From Dipteris shenzhenensis (lineage: Eukaryota; Polypodiophyta; Polypodiopsida; Gleicheniales): a stretch of DNA of 64,000 nucleotides. The notes beneath the pieces are model-generated. The model was not told the DNA's origin and did no database searches. It saw nothing but the letters and a program-made list of their open reading frames with translations. Within the stretch, counting starts at the first letter, position 1; each line of letters begins with the position of its first letter. The DNA lies in assembly GCA_047967505.1 (NCBI GenBank), contig CM106538.1; one strand, written 5' to 3'. This document shows, piece after piece, positions 46,011-57,142 of this stretch. The position numbers were made by a program, and so were the translations under genes.

Positions 46011-48130
46011 TCTCTCTCTCCCTTATTCTTTTCATGTGGTTCCAAATATGTTTCCCTTGAAACAAATGAAGGGATTGATTTCCTCAAACTTTGCACAGAA
46101 GTTACTTGAAGAGAAAAGTTCAAGACAATCAAGAAAAAGGTAGTGCAAACTTTTGTTGATGATAATAGAATAGAAGTTAACACAATTCAATAAGTGCTTG
46201 ATGACAGTGGTGTTAGTAGGGCAAGTTACACATCGATTTTTTAGACCTCGTCAAGAAGGTTGAAAGATGAAGGGATAAAACGTGTGCTTCTTCCTACACT
46301 TGGAGGAGTTTGGAGAGAACGAAGCTTGCTCAATGAAAGACTACATGAATACATTGGAACTTTTCTCCATATTGAAGGGTTGTATGAGGGTAAGAAAGGA
46401 AGTACACTGTACACCCCCTGGAATAACATCTTTGTAAACCTTGAAGAAATTAAAAAGCGAATGGTAGAATTTTACAATGTTACTTTTGAAGAATGCAAGG
46501 GGGTTCTATAATTTGTGATTAAGTTAGACGAATGTGAAATTGTCAAAGAGAAAAAAATGGAATGTGTGCTTATAACACTAATGAATAGAGCACTCAATAC
46601 ATCCATGACAGACATAAACCCAAAGTATTTTAGTGTTCAATCTAAAAAGCACATATGGTGCTTGGCTTCATTTGAGGTATGTATATAACATAGAACTCAA
46701 TCGGCTTATGTCTTTTCTTCCATTTCTATGCTCACAATCATTGTATTGTTGTTCCAATGGTAGATATGTGAAAATATACGTATAAAGAATTGAAAAGTAA
46801 TTATTTTTTTGTTGTACTTTTACAGTGTGGCTTATAGGTATTTTGGTTTTTGTTGATATTAAGAGGTTCAAAGAGAAGATCATGAAACACTTTATTGGTT
46901 GTTTCATAAAACCAACATTATCTCTATAATTAAAGACCAAATGCAAGGAAAGCTGCTTCATGTGCCAAACAAAGGTGACTTCAAGGTTGAATGGCACCTT
47001 GCTGGTGCTCTTAAAACACTTAAGTGTGTGTACTCCATGCTTATACTGCAATGAGCTTGCCAATGCATTGAGCACAAAATGGTGGAAGAAAGCACCCAAT
47101 AGAAATACAATAGACCTAAACTTCAAAGCTATCTTGGAAATTCCATTATGTAATGTACACATATGTACATTACATGCTCTACGTAGAATAATTGAGAAAT
47201 TGGTTTTCCTATATATTGGTTTTTCTTGGAAACTTTGACCAAAAAAGCGTAGAAAATGGGCACTTCAAGAAATAGAAAAAGTATTATAAAAAATTGGACT
47301 GCATGGGGGCAATATGAAAATAACAAAAGACTTGAAGAAATAAATAGATGGAAAAGAAGTTCCCATCAAGCCCTCCATTGGAGGTGTTAAGGCAAGAAGA
47401 TTTCTATCAAGACTAGAAGATAGACCAAATAAGAAAAGGATGACAAATTATGTATCACGTGTCAAGTACAACTTTTGGAAAACAGTTCACAATGCGGTGA
47501 AAGATCACAAAGGAGAGGGTCTTGCAAGAAATGTTAAGGCACAAGTTTGGGAGTCTTTAGATAACTTATTTGCATTTTGTGACAAGAGAATATGGAGGCC
47601 TGAAGATCATCGCGCATTCGAAGAACAACTAAAAATATTTGGAAAGAGTACGAAACAAGCTTGGACAGATTGCAACATTACACATTACATGGTAAAACTT
47701 ATCCTAACATCCCTTCAATTTCATTTGTGTAATAAATTGCCTATTGATGTGATTTTGTGTGGCTTATGCAACATATTTTACACAATCATCTGCCATATTT
47801 TGTGAAGAAATATGGTTTTCTTGCAATTTGGTCTACACAGGGAATGGAGAAGTCTCATTACCTAGCACAGAATGCATTCTTCAGACATACACAACATTTT
47901 GGAGGTAAAGACAGATCCAATAGTCTGATAGAAGTATTCCAATGGTTTTATCGTGGTATTCTTCACAAGATAGAATTCAAAGAGAAGATTGCTAGATCAC
48001 AAATTCAACTTGCTTTCAGAATTGTACAAAGAGAAAGGAAAAGGCAAATATTTCACAACTCTATTCGTGCTGAGAAACATGCAAAGTGGAGAGAGTCAAA
48101 AGTATTAAAATCATCGGTGGATAGATAAAG
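46011..48130 (+). pseudogene. Decayed transposase-like gene, unrecognised family
   Basis: A series of plus-strand frames reads in order: RVLLPTLGGVWRERSLLNE (46280 on), YTPWNNIFVNLEEIKKRM, KLDECEIVKEKKMECVLITL, VEWHLAGALKTLKCVYSM (about 46980), CLYCNELAN, HICTLHALRRIIEKLVFLY (about 47155), KKIGLHGGNMKITKD, KPSIGGVKARRFLSRLED, then a 121-codon frame from 47440 and another from 47757 containing WSTQGMEKSHYLAQNAFFRH and NSLIEVFQWFYRGIL. Stops and frame changes lie between. An acidic 'KLDEC' early, a CxxC-type middle and a 'QGMEKSHY' end recall uncharacterised transposase-like proteins seen in several eukaryotes. I cannot name the family or assign catalytic residues. It is convergent with the minus-strand gene at 48.4-51.1 kb. 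Confidence 0.45.
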
Positions 48131-50139
48131 AGTGAATAATATAAGAGTGTATTTGGTCTATCAAGTATTTTGTATCCACACATTACATCAGAGAAATACG
48201 TATCTTTTTTGTTCTTCTCGTCCAAATACCTTCTCGTACTTCTTCTCTTTTTCATAGTAATAACAAGTGGTTCTTCATCTTGCTTTGTCTTCTATGAGGG
48301 GAATTGTCTTTGGGGCAGGAGTTCTAAATCGTATGAGGTAATGCTTTCCATAATCGGTTAACTCCAAAGGGTTTGTGATTCCACAGACAAGAGCATGAGC
48401 ACAATATGTAAGGAAATAACCTGCTCTTGAGCACTCCTTGCTTGGATAGTAGCCAAAAATGACAAAGCTTTGATCTTTTCAATCAAAATTACCTTATCAA
48501 CCACATGGGACATTGGAGCCCCTTCAAGCATCCGAGATAAAGTTTTAAATAAAAAGACATATGCCTCCCCATCATTGCTCAACCTGGAGTGATAAATTAC
48601 AGGCTTCGAATTTGTTAGCTTCTCCAGGTAGTGGGACAATGCTACATCTCTCCCGTGTCCTCTCTCACGTGATCGGGCCGCTCTTCTTAGGAAATCATCT
48701 TTTTCAACAAACAACTGCAAAACAATAAGGAAATATTTAAGAATTTGGAAGAAATATTCTTTCACTTGCAAACTCTATAATAAAATTTAAGGACCAATAC
48801 ATTAACTTCATATTTTCATCACTCTCTAGTTGTTTGTTGTTCCACAAATTGATGCTACTACGGTCAGATGCTTCAACTATAGATCCTATTTCTTGACTTT
48901 CTTTCCCAAGTTTGTCATACCCGACTTGTTGTTGAAACTCAATAAAAGCAAATTCATCATCCATATCTTTTTGTTTTGAGTTCATGGTCTTAGTGAAACA
49001 AATCTGCAAGCTTTCTGTTGGATTGAAGTTGTTTTCAAGAGCAAGTAAAGGATCATGTTCATCAATAAAATCTTGGTCTTCATCACAATACTAGGCAATC
49101 ATGGCTAAGGCATAATCTTCCCTCAAGCCAAATATAGACTATATGTCATGCAAAAACACATATTCTTCATCTCCAATCTTGAATGTAGGGAGTAAAGGTA
49201 TGCATCATTGCATTCTTCCAAGTCCTTATCACTTACCTCAAGTTCACCTCTCACTGTGGACGACCTAAGGCTTAGAAGATCCAACACGATAGCCTCTTCC
49301 TTTTCCCCATCAAAATTGATTTCTTCTTCACAATATCAACTTGCTCCTCTTCATCTTTGTTCACCTCCTCAACTGTAGGTTTCTCTTGCTCGGTACCAAC
49401 ATCACCCTCAGCTAACCAGATATGCAATGTAAAAGCAATGCTCTCCTCTAGAAATCTACATTTCTTTGCTAGATGTTGCTCACAATTTGCCTTCATTGAC
49501 ATAGGCAAATTTCCAAGTCTTTTGTTGATTCCTATTCCGTAGCTTATTGTCTGTGCATAGATCTTTGACATGAATAAATACCCTCCTTCCCTTGCAAACC
49601 TTTCCAGTCGAAGTGAGCTCTTCAAAATCCAACAACTCCTTAGCAAAAAAGATCTATTTTGTTCCAAAATATCTATGAGGTTCAACTCTTTATTGAACAT
49701 GTCATAAAAGATATGGAAATTGACTCGAACTCCAACTTTCTTACAAAACTCAAAAAACATATCATCGGCTGATTCACTTGCTGAGAAAAGAAAAAATAGA
49801 AATGGTTCAGTCCATTGCATTCAATTAGACAAAATGATTTTCCAAAAATCAGGAGACTCCACTACTCACTGACCTTCTGACTCTTCAAAGAACGCAGTTC
49901 CCTCAAGTTGAAATGAAGAGTCTGCTATTGGAGCATCCTCCTCCATTTCACTTAGCCGAAGCAATCTTCTCCTCTTGACACTCTTTCCAGAACTCTCACC
50001 TGTCAATCACAAAATAGTAAGTGTGAAGATCACTCCAAACACGGTCCTAGTAGTCCACTTACTTCTAAAAAAAGAGCATTCATAACTCAATCCATAACTC
50101 ATCTATAGTCTTACAAAGAATCCCCTGAACTTTGTCTTC

Positions 50140-50830
50140 TGTAGTCTAACAAGGCGATAAAGTCATGCTCGGGAACAATCCAAGAATTGTCCTTGCATAG
50201 TTGGGCTATAGCATTCAATGACACAGAAAGAAAAGGTGTCTATGTTGCCTAACAAAGCGAGCTTGAGCTCTGTAGCCTAACAACGCGATGTTGATACGCA
50301 TGGGCACAATGAAAGCATCATATCGCATAGTTAGGCTATACACAAACGGAACACGACAATACTGACCAACTCTTGACGACGTGAGCTCTATAGCCTAACA
50401 AAGCGACCTGAGCATTTGCAGACATGGCATGAGGCTTGGTATCACATAGTTCGACTACAAAGATGTATATGTTGCATAACAAAGCGAGTTTGAGTTCTAT
50501 AGCCTAACAAGGCAATCCTGACATGCACGAGCAATATGCAAGCATCATATTGCATAGTTAGGCTACACATAGAGCCGTGGTATCTATAGCCTAACAAGGC
50601 GATTCCGACATGCACGAGCACAATGCAAGCATCATATCGCGTAGTTAGAGGCTACAGACAAACAAAAGATGATAGTCGTGGCAACACCTAACGACATGAG
50701 CCCTATAGCCTAACAAAGCGACTTGGGCATGTGCACGCATGGTTTGAGGAATGAAATCGCATAGTTAGGGACACAAAAAAGGTCTTCAACAAAGCCATGG
50801 TATCTGTAGCCTAACAGTGCGAGGGCGTAC
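50140..50830. repeat. Array of alternating inverted 16-mers
   Basis: The motif TAGCCTAACAARGCGA (near 50274, 50388, 50498, 50585, 50705, 50805; variants at 50143, 50245, 50474) alternates with TCGCATAGTTAGGCTA-like text (near 50325, 50440, 50553, 50638, 50757). The second is nearly the reverse complement of the first, with the central AAR/ATA differing. Spacers contain recurring ATGCAAGCATCATAT. The structure could fold into many stem-loops. It lies in the presumed first intron of the minus-strand gene. Confidence 0.8.
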
Positions 50831-50889
50831 TTGGGAGTCGCGTTTGACGAATAACAATCGTGTATATGGGCTAGACAGTTTTTGTGTAC

Positions 50890-51053
50890 CTGGTTCCATT
50901 GTGGGGAAATGAATGATGATGTCGGAGGTGTGGAATGGATGGAGGAAGGATGGCGACGCCTGATCTGTAGTGACGGAGGGATGATGACAAGGGAGGGTTT
51001 ATACTGCAGAGCTGGGCAGAATGGGAAGAGAAAGCGACGGAAATGGAAGCCAT
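50890..51053 (-). CDS. Candidate first exon: plastid-transit-like peptide
   Basis: From ATG at 51053 the reading is MASISVAFSSHSAQLCSIN followed by PPLSSSLRHYRSGVAILPPS and a His/Pro-rich end, 54 codons closing at ACCAG/GTACAC, a fair 5' splice site. An N-terminal MAS, many Ser and hydroxylated residues, Arg and no acids are the features of a chloroplast transit peptide (family knowledge). A TATATATATA run lies at 51064-51073, only about 11 nt upstream of the ATG; that is too close to serve as the TATA box for this start, so another start or promoter may be used. Which downstream exon it joins is uncertain. Confidence 0.35.
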
Positions 51054-51073
51054 GTTTGGATGATATATATATA

Positions 51074-51657
51074 GGACTAGATTTACTGTCCATTGTGTTA
51101 CACGCTTCACATGTGCACATTAACTTCTCACGTGCAGTATTTCCATACAACTTTGTCAGTAGTTCATATACAAAATATAAAAAATCATATATACCTTCTT
51201 TTTAAAAATATAATAAGGTTAAAAGCTCATATGTACCTTTTTTCCGCCAAGAACAAATGCAAAGTTCTATGACAGATTGACTTGACATTTGGTATGCAAA
51301 TCATGGTGAAGTTGATCTAAGGTACAATATTGTTGCAATGAAATAATGGCTAACAAGGCTCCACTTTCATATACTTTCACATGGATAAACAAGTTGTTAG
51401 TACCAAATGAGTCCAAATCTTGGTCCAATGCAACCAACCTCCCATTTACGAGCCTACTTCATTTGTAATAGAATGACATTATAAAATATTGAAGCAAACA
51501 TTTTGCTATGCTTGGGCAAGACATATTACAAGAAAAACCTGCACAAATGAAACAAAACTATTAGAGAACTCAAATAGCTAAACCTCAAATGAGAAAAAAA
51601 TAGAAGCAATAGCATTTAGCCATGTAAAGGAAAAGTCTTGAGAACAAAAACATGTGA
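51074..51657. other. AT-rich sequence next to rDNA edge
   Basis: No gene or repeat recognised. The sequence is ordinary AT-rich flank that ends abruptly at about 51657, where ribosomal spacer sequence begins in the middle of a repeat unit. Confidence 0.6.
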
Positions 51658-51940
51658 ACGCGACATGCGCGCAAGGGGGGGGGGCATGGGGTGTTGGGGG
51701 GGGGGGCATGGGGGTGGGGGGGGGGGTACGCGACATGCGCGCAAGGGGGGGGGGGGCATGGTGGGTTGGGGGGGGGGGGGGGGGGGCATGGGGGGTGGGG
51801 GTGGGGGGGGTATGCGACATGCGCCCAAAGGGGGGGGGGGGCATGGGGGTGGGGGGGCACTGGGTGTGGGAGGGGGGGGGGGTATAGGGGGTGGGGGGGG
51901 GTACGCGACACGCCCGCAAGGGGGGGGGGCGGATGTAAGA
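51658..51940. repeat. rDNA spacer G/C-run block, outer copy (truncated)
   Basis: Long G runs (plus strand) are punctuated by GGTACGCGACATGCGCGCAA and CATGGGGG. The same units fill 57326-58608. The block begins mid-motif at 51658 beside unrelated DNA, so the rDNA breaks here. Read along rRNA transcription (minus) it is C-rich. ORFs across it are artefacts. Confidence 0.9.
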
Positions 51941-52105
51941 GTGAGGCATAGTTGATCCCAAATTGACGTTTGGGACGAGTAGTCTCAGAAAAGACTCGTG
52001 CTTGTATCTCGTAGAGTATGTCGCGCCTGTCGCAACCGTTCAAGACTCGCCTCGATCCCACATCGTATGCAAAAGTTATGACCTCTTGAAGATCGGGGGG
52101 CACCA
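51941..52105 (-). other. Conserved 165-bp unique spacer segment, outer copy
   Basis: A non-repetitive island between the G/C-run block and the GC-rich array, almost identical to 58621-58785 (one difference noted: GACGAGTAG against GAGGAGTAG). It contains CAAGAGGTCATAACTTTTGC and an AGTCTTTTCTGAGACT stem-loop-like stretch in minus sense. Its preservation amid variable repeats suggests a functional or recently homogenised spacer element; a promoter or processing role is a guess. Confidence 0.7.
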
Positions 52106-55100
52106 CCACCGTCGAGGGCGCGTTGGGGCCCGGGAGGGACGCCGGTGCACGGGGACGGAGGCACGTGGCGCGGGTCCGAAACGACGCGGGAGCCCGAGGC
52201 GCCACAGTGGGATGGGGGCGCGACGCCGTCGGGTTGGAGGCTGGGCTACGCGGGTCGTCGTCGGGGGGCGCAGCAGCGTCGGGTCGGAGGTGCGGGCGCG
52301 CGGGGCATGGCCGGGGCCGCGGCAACGTCGGGTCGCACGCGTGGCGCGCAGGACGTGGCCGGGGGCGCGGCAACGTCCGGGCCACCACGCGTCGCGACCC
52401 GCCTCGGGAGCCCGAGGCGCCACCGTGGGACGGGGGCGCGACGCCGTCGGGTTGGAGGCTGGGCTACGCGGGTCGTCGTAGGGGGGTGCGGCAGCGTCGG
52501 GTCGGAGGTGCGGGCGCGCGGGGCGTGGTTGGGGCCGCGGCAACGTCGGGTCGCAGGCGTGGGCGCGCAGGACGTGGCCGGGGGCGCGGCAGCGTCCGAG
52601 CCACCACGCATCGCAACCCGACTCGGGAGCCCGAGGCGCCACCGTGGAACGGGGGCGCGACGCCGTCGGGTTGGAGGCTCGGCTACGCGGGTCGTCGTCG
52701 GGGGGCGCGGCAGCGTCGGGTCGGAGGTGCGAGCGCGCGGGGCGTGGCCGGGGCCGCGGCAACGTCGGGTCGCAGGCGTGGGCGCGCAGGACGTGGCCGG
52801 GGGCGCGGCAGCGTCCGGGCCACCACGCGTCGCGACCCGACTCGGGAGCGCGAGGCGCCACAGTGGGACGGGGGCGCGACGCCGTCGGGTTGGAGGCTGG
52901 GCTACGCGGGTCGTCGTCGGGGGGCGCGGCAGCGTCGGGTCGGAGGTGCGGGCGCGCGGGGCGTGGTCGGCGCCGCGGCAACGTCGGGTCGCAGGCGTGG
53001 GCGCGTACGACGTGGCCGGGGGCGGGGCAGCGTCCGGGCCACCACGCGTCGCGACCCGACTCGGGAGCCGGAGGCGCCACCGTGGGACGGGGGCGCGACG
53101 CCGTCGGGTTTGGAGGTCGGGTTGGAGGCTGGGCTACGCGGGTCGTCGTCGGGGGGCGCGGCAGCGTCGGGTCGGAGGTGCGGGCGCGCGAGGCGTGGCC
53201 GGGGGCCGCGGCAACGTCGGGTCAGAGGCGTGGGCGCGCAGGAGTGGCCGGGGGCACGGCAGCATCCGGGCCACCATGCGTCGCGACCCGACTCGGGAGC
53301 CGGAGGCGCCACCGTGGGACGGGGGCGCGACGCCGTCGGGTTGGAGTCGGGTTGGAGGCTGGGCTACGCGGGTCGTCCTCGGGGGGCGCGACAGCGTCGG
53401 GTCGGAGGTGCGGGCGCGTGGGGCGTGGCCGGGGCTGCGGCAACGTCGGGTCAGAGGCGTGGGCGTGCAGGACGTGGCCGGGGGCGCAGCAGCGTCCGGG
53501 CCACCACGCATAGCGACCCGACTCGGGAGCCCGAGGCGCCACCGTGGGACGGGGGCGCGACGCCGTCGGGTTGGAGGCTGGGCTACGCGGGTCGTCGTCG
53601 GGGGGGCGCGGCAGCGTCGGGTCGGAGGTGCGGGCGCGCGGGGCGTGGCCGGGGCCGTGGCAACGTCGGGTCGGAGGCGTGGGCACGCAGGACGTGGCCG
53701 GGCGCGCGGCAGCGTCCGGGCTACCACGCGTCGCGACCCGACTCGAGAGCCCGAGGCGCCACCGTGGGACGGGGGCGCGACGCCGTCGGGTTGGAGGCTG
53801 GGCTACGCGGGTCGTCGTCGGGGGGCGCGGCAGCGTCGGGTCGGAGGTGCGGGCGCGCGGGGCGTGGCCGGGGCCGCGGCAACGTCGGGTCGGAGGCGTG
53901 GGCGCGCAGGACGTGGCCGGGGGCGCGGCAGCGTTCGGGCCACCACGCGTCGCGACCCGACTCGGGAGCCTGAGGCGCCACCGTGGGACGGGGGGCGCGA
54001 CGCCGTCGGGTTGGAGGCTGGGCTACGCGGGTCGTCGTCGGGGGGCGCGACAGCATCGGGTCGGAGGTGCGGGCGCGCGGGTCGTGGCCGGGCCGCGGCA
54101 ACGTCGGGTCGCAGGCGTGGGCACGCAGGACGTGGCCGGGGGCGGGGCAGCGTCCGGGCCACCACGCGTCGCGACCCGACTCGGGAGCCGGAGTCGCCAC
54201 CGTGGGACGGGGGCGCAACGCCGTCGGGTTGGAGGCTGGGCTACGCGGGTCGTCGTCGGGGGGCACGGCAGCATCGGGTCGGAGGTGCGGGCGCGCGGGG
54301 CGTGGCCGGGGCCGCCGCCACGTCGGGTCGCAGTCGTGGGCACGCAGGACGTGGCCGGGGGCGCGGCAGCGTTCGGGCCACCACGTGTCACGACCCGGCT
54401 CGGGAGCCGGAGGCGCCACCGTGGGACGGGGGCATGGGACGGGGGCGCGACGCCGTCGGGTTGGAGGCTGGGCTACGCGGGTCGTCGTCGGGGGGCGCGG
54501 CAGCGTCGGGTCGGAGGTGCGGGCGCGCGTGGCGTGGCCCGGGGCCGCGGCAACGTCGGGTCGGAGGCGTGGGCGCGCAGGACGTGGCCGGGGCCGCGGC
54601 AGCGTTCCGGCACCACGCGTCGCGAGCGCCACTGTGGGACGGGGGCGCGACGCCGTCGGGTTGGAGGCTGGGCTACGCGGGTCGTCGTCGGGGGCGCGGC
54701 AGCGTCGGGTCGGAGGTACGGGCACGCGGGGCGTGGCCGGGTCCGCGGCAACGTCGGGTCGGAGGCATGGGCGCGCAGGACGTGGCCGGGGGCGCGGCAG
54801 CGTTCGGGCCACCACGCGTCGCGACCCGACTCGGGAGCCCGAGGCGCCACCGTGGGACAGGGGCGCGACGCCGTCGGGTTGGAGGCTGGGCTACGCGGGG
54901 CGTTGTCGGTGTGCGCGGCAGCGTCGGGTCGGAGGTGCGGGCGCGCGGGGCGTGTCCGAGGCCGCTGCCACGTCGGGTCGGAGGCGTGGGCGCGCAGGAC
55001 GTGGCCGGGGGTGCGGCAGCGTTCGGGGCACCACGCGTCGCGACCCGACTCGAGAGGCCGAGGCGCCACCGTGGGACGCGGGCGCGACGCCGTCGGGTTG

Positions 55101-56180
55101 GAGGTTGGGCTACGCGGGTCGTCGTCGGGGGGCGCGGCAGCGTCGAGTCGGAGGTGCGGGCGCGCGGGGCGTGGCCGGGGGTGCGGCAACGTCGGGTCGG
55201 AGGCGTGGCCGCGCAGGACGTGGCTGGGGGTGCGGCAGCGTTCGGGCCACCACGCGTCGCGACCCGACTCGGGAGCCCGAGGCGCCACCATGGGACGGGG
55301 GCGCGGCGACGAGGCTGCGCGGGTCGTCGCCGGGCACGACAGTGTCGAGTTGGAGGTGCGGGCGTGCGGGGCGTGGTCGGGGCCGCGACAACGTCGGGTT
55401 GGAGGCGTGGGCGCGCAGGACGTGGCCGGGGGCACGGCGGCGTCGCGGGTGCTCGGGGCCTTGCCGCGCGTTCCGACCCGACACGGGAGCCCGAGGTACC
55501 ACCGTGGGACGGGGGCGCAGTGTCGTCGGGTTGGAGGCGTGGTTGCGCGAGGCGTCGCCGAGGCACGGTAGCGTCGGGTTGGAGGCGCGGCAGCGTTCGG
55601 GCGCCACGCGTCCCAACCCGACTAAGGGGCCTGGGGTGCCACTGTGGGATTGGGGTGCGGCGACGTCGGGTTGGAGGCGTGGGTGCACCGGGCGTCGCAG
55701 GGGGCATGGCAGCATTCGGGGCGCCACGCATCTCGACTCGACCCGAGAGCCCGGGGCGCCACCGTGGGACGAGAGCCAGGCGGCGTCGGTTTGGAGGCGT
55801 GGGTGCGCAGGGCATCGTCGAGGGGCGCGACAGCGTTCGGGGTACCACGCGGGTGCTCGGGGCGCCACGCATCCCGACCCGACCCGAGAGCCCGAGGCAC
55901 CGTCGTGGGATGGGGGCGCGGCGGCTTTCAGGTGCGCAAGGCATCGATGGCGTCACGGGGGATGGGACGCTGCGGGACGCCACATCGGGACTGCGACGGG
56001 GGGTCAAGACGCTGCTGCAGGTGCGCGTGGCATTGGGGGCACGACCGTGGCATCGGGACGTTGCGGGTGATCGGGTCACATTGCGCGTGGCGTCAAGACG
56101 TTGCGCGACGGGGTCCTTGGCGACGCGTGCACACGGGTATCAGGGTGTGCGCGACAGGAGGGCGTCGGCCGAGCGTATTG
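52106..56180. repeat. rDNA spacer GC-rich array, outer copy (14 units)
   Basis: A GC-rich unit of about 220 bp, marked by GACGCCGTCGGGTTGGAGGC, repeats 14 times (near 52222, 52441, 52661 ... 55091). Shorter variant units of about 125 bp follow up to 56180. It is the spacer downstream of 5S on the minus strand. Low stop density in a repeated GC-rich unit of non-multiple-of-three length explains the very long overlapping frames on both strands, none of which is a gene. Confidence 0.9.
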
Positions 56181-56240
56181 GGTGAGGTCGGCGGTCAGGG
56201 ATACCAAGGCGTGGCAAGACCGCTAACCTCGGGGGCAAAA

Positions 56241-56359
56241 AGGGTGCAGCACCAGGACTTCCCGGGAGGTCACCCATCCCAGTACTGTTCTGGCCCAAGC
56301 GCGCCTAATTAGCGGAGTTCTGATGGGATCCGGTGTATTAGCGCTGGTGTGACCGCACC
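56241..56359 (-). rRNA. 5S rRNA, outer copy, A box damaged (likely pseudogene)
   Basis: A 119-nt plant-type 5S sequence on the minus strand, start GGTGCGGTCACACCAGCGCT, end GCTGCACCCT followed by a T run (pol III stop). The 28S stub and real 28S lie on the same strand. Compared with the inner copy, nt 48-56 differ: the inner CCGCAGTTAAGCGCGC is CCGCTAATTAGGCGCGC here, with one extra base and several changes. This falls at the start of internal control region box A (about nt 50-64), which TFIIIA/TFIIIC need, and in a base-paired or loop region of the ribosomal RNA. Either function would suffer. Confidence 0.9.
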
Positions 56360-56402
56360 ACGACCAAATAACCGTGAGAAATCAGTATTGTCTTATTTTG
56401 TA
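56360..56402 (-). promoter_or_regulatory. AT-rich 5S upstream segment, outer copy
   Basis: About 43 bp directly upstream of 5S is AT-rich (minus sense AAAATAAGACAATACTGATT, then CTCACGG) inside an otherwise GC-rich spacer, and is the same as 60820-60862 apart from one base. Plant 5S genes use short AT-rich upstream elements with pol III; the role here is inferred from position and conservation. Confidence 0.5.
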
Positions 56403-57078
56403 AAGGGGGGGGGGGGGGGGGCGCAATGGGGGATACGCGACATGCGCGCAAGGGGGGGCGCATGCGCACAAGTGGGATGGGCGGGTGGGGGGGGCGCATG
56501 GGTGCAAGGGGGGATGGGTGGGGGGATGCGCACAAGGGGGGATGAGGGACGGGGGAGGAGGGGGGGGCATGGGTGCAAGGGGGGATGGGGGGGAGGATGC
56601 GCACAAGGGGGGAATGAGGGAAGAGGGGGGGGGGGGGGCATGCGTGCACGGGGGGATGGGGGGGGCGGGGCGCATGGGGGGATGAGGGAGGGGGGGGGGG
56701 GGGGCGCGACAATGGGGGATGGGGTGCGGGGGGGCATGCGCACAAGGGGGGTGTTGGGGGGAGGGGGGTGCGCAGGCGCACAGGGGGGGGCAAGGGGGGG
56801 TTGGGGGGGGTGCGCATGCGCACAAGGGGGGTTTGGGGGGGGGGGCATGTACACAAGGGGGATGAGGGGAGGACGGGGGTGCGCATGCGCACAAAGCGGG
56901 GGGGCGAGGGGATGCACGCAAGGGGGGGGATGAGGGAGGGGGGGCGCATGCGCACAAGAGGGGGTGTGCGGGGGGGGTGGGGTGCGCACGTGCACAAGGG
57001 GGGATCGGGGGGTGCGTACGCGCACAAGGTGGGATTGGGGGGGGGTCGTGCACAAGGGGGGATGAGGGAACGGGGGGG
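56403..57078. repeat. 28S-5S spacer G/C-run block, outer copy
   Basis: G runs interrupted by GCGCATGCGCACAAGGGG and GATGAGGG units; homologous to 60863-61545. It lies between the 28S 3' end and 5S. In minus-strand transcription the G-rich strand is the template. Gly-rich and Pro-rich frames are artefacts. Confidence 0.9.
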
Positions 57079-57142
57079 GAGCAGAAAACCCCACCCGAGA
57101 GAGAGACACGAGGAACGGGCCACGGGGGGCCATGGAGAGGAG
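57079..57142 (-). other. Conserved 28S 3' flank, outer copy
   Basis: A non-repetitive segment of about 64 bp between the 28S end and the G/C block, matching 61538-61600 almost exactly (GCAGAAAACCCCACCCGAGA in plus sense). Probably the 3' external transcribed spacer, kept in both units. Confidence 0.6.

Larger units (their letters stand above)
48358..51053 (-). pseudogene. Damaged spliced gene, possible plastid-transit N-terminus
   Basis: Candidate exons on the minus strand, with splice-like borders: exon 1 51053-50890; exon 2 about 49992-49874 (SSGKSVKRRRLLRLSEMEED); exon 3 49780-49237. The exon 2/3 join GAAG/CAAG is in phase over an 87-92-bp intron ending TTTTCTTTTCTCAG, and exon 3 ends GAG/GTAAGT. 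Later coding text (GDEEYVFLHDI, NSKQKDMDDEFAFIEFQQQ, RERGHGRDVALSHYLEKL, VVDKVILIEKIKALSFLAT) runs to about 48417. Damage: a 1-nt frame loss near 49331 and TAG codons near 49138 and 49093. Acidic and Lys-rich stretches are visible but no domain is recognised. Exon 1 may belong to a different gene; the 0.9-kb gap to exon 2 is filled by a motif array. Confidence 0.4.

Noticed and set aside
50140-50830. CRISPR-like array
   Set aside because: Alternating orientation and similar spacers rule out a direct-repeat array with unique spacers.
51064-51073. TATATATATA as TATA box for the transit-like ATG
   Set aside because: Only about 11 nt upstream of the ATG, so the transcription start would fall inside the coding sequence; not annotated as that start's promoter.
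51585-53080. Arg/Pro-rich minus-strand frames at the rDNA edge
   Set aside because: Shadow of C-runs and the spacer array; parts translate the conserved spacer segment and homopolymers.
52145-56185. 1346-codon plus-strand open frame (and 616-, 675-, 695-codon overlaps)
   Set aside because: It lies entirely on the GC-rich ribosomal spacer array; several frames on both strands are open at once, and the protein is only a repeat of the 220-bp unit. No domain, and the stop-poor composition explains it.
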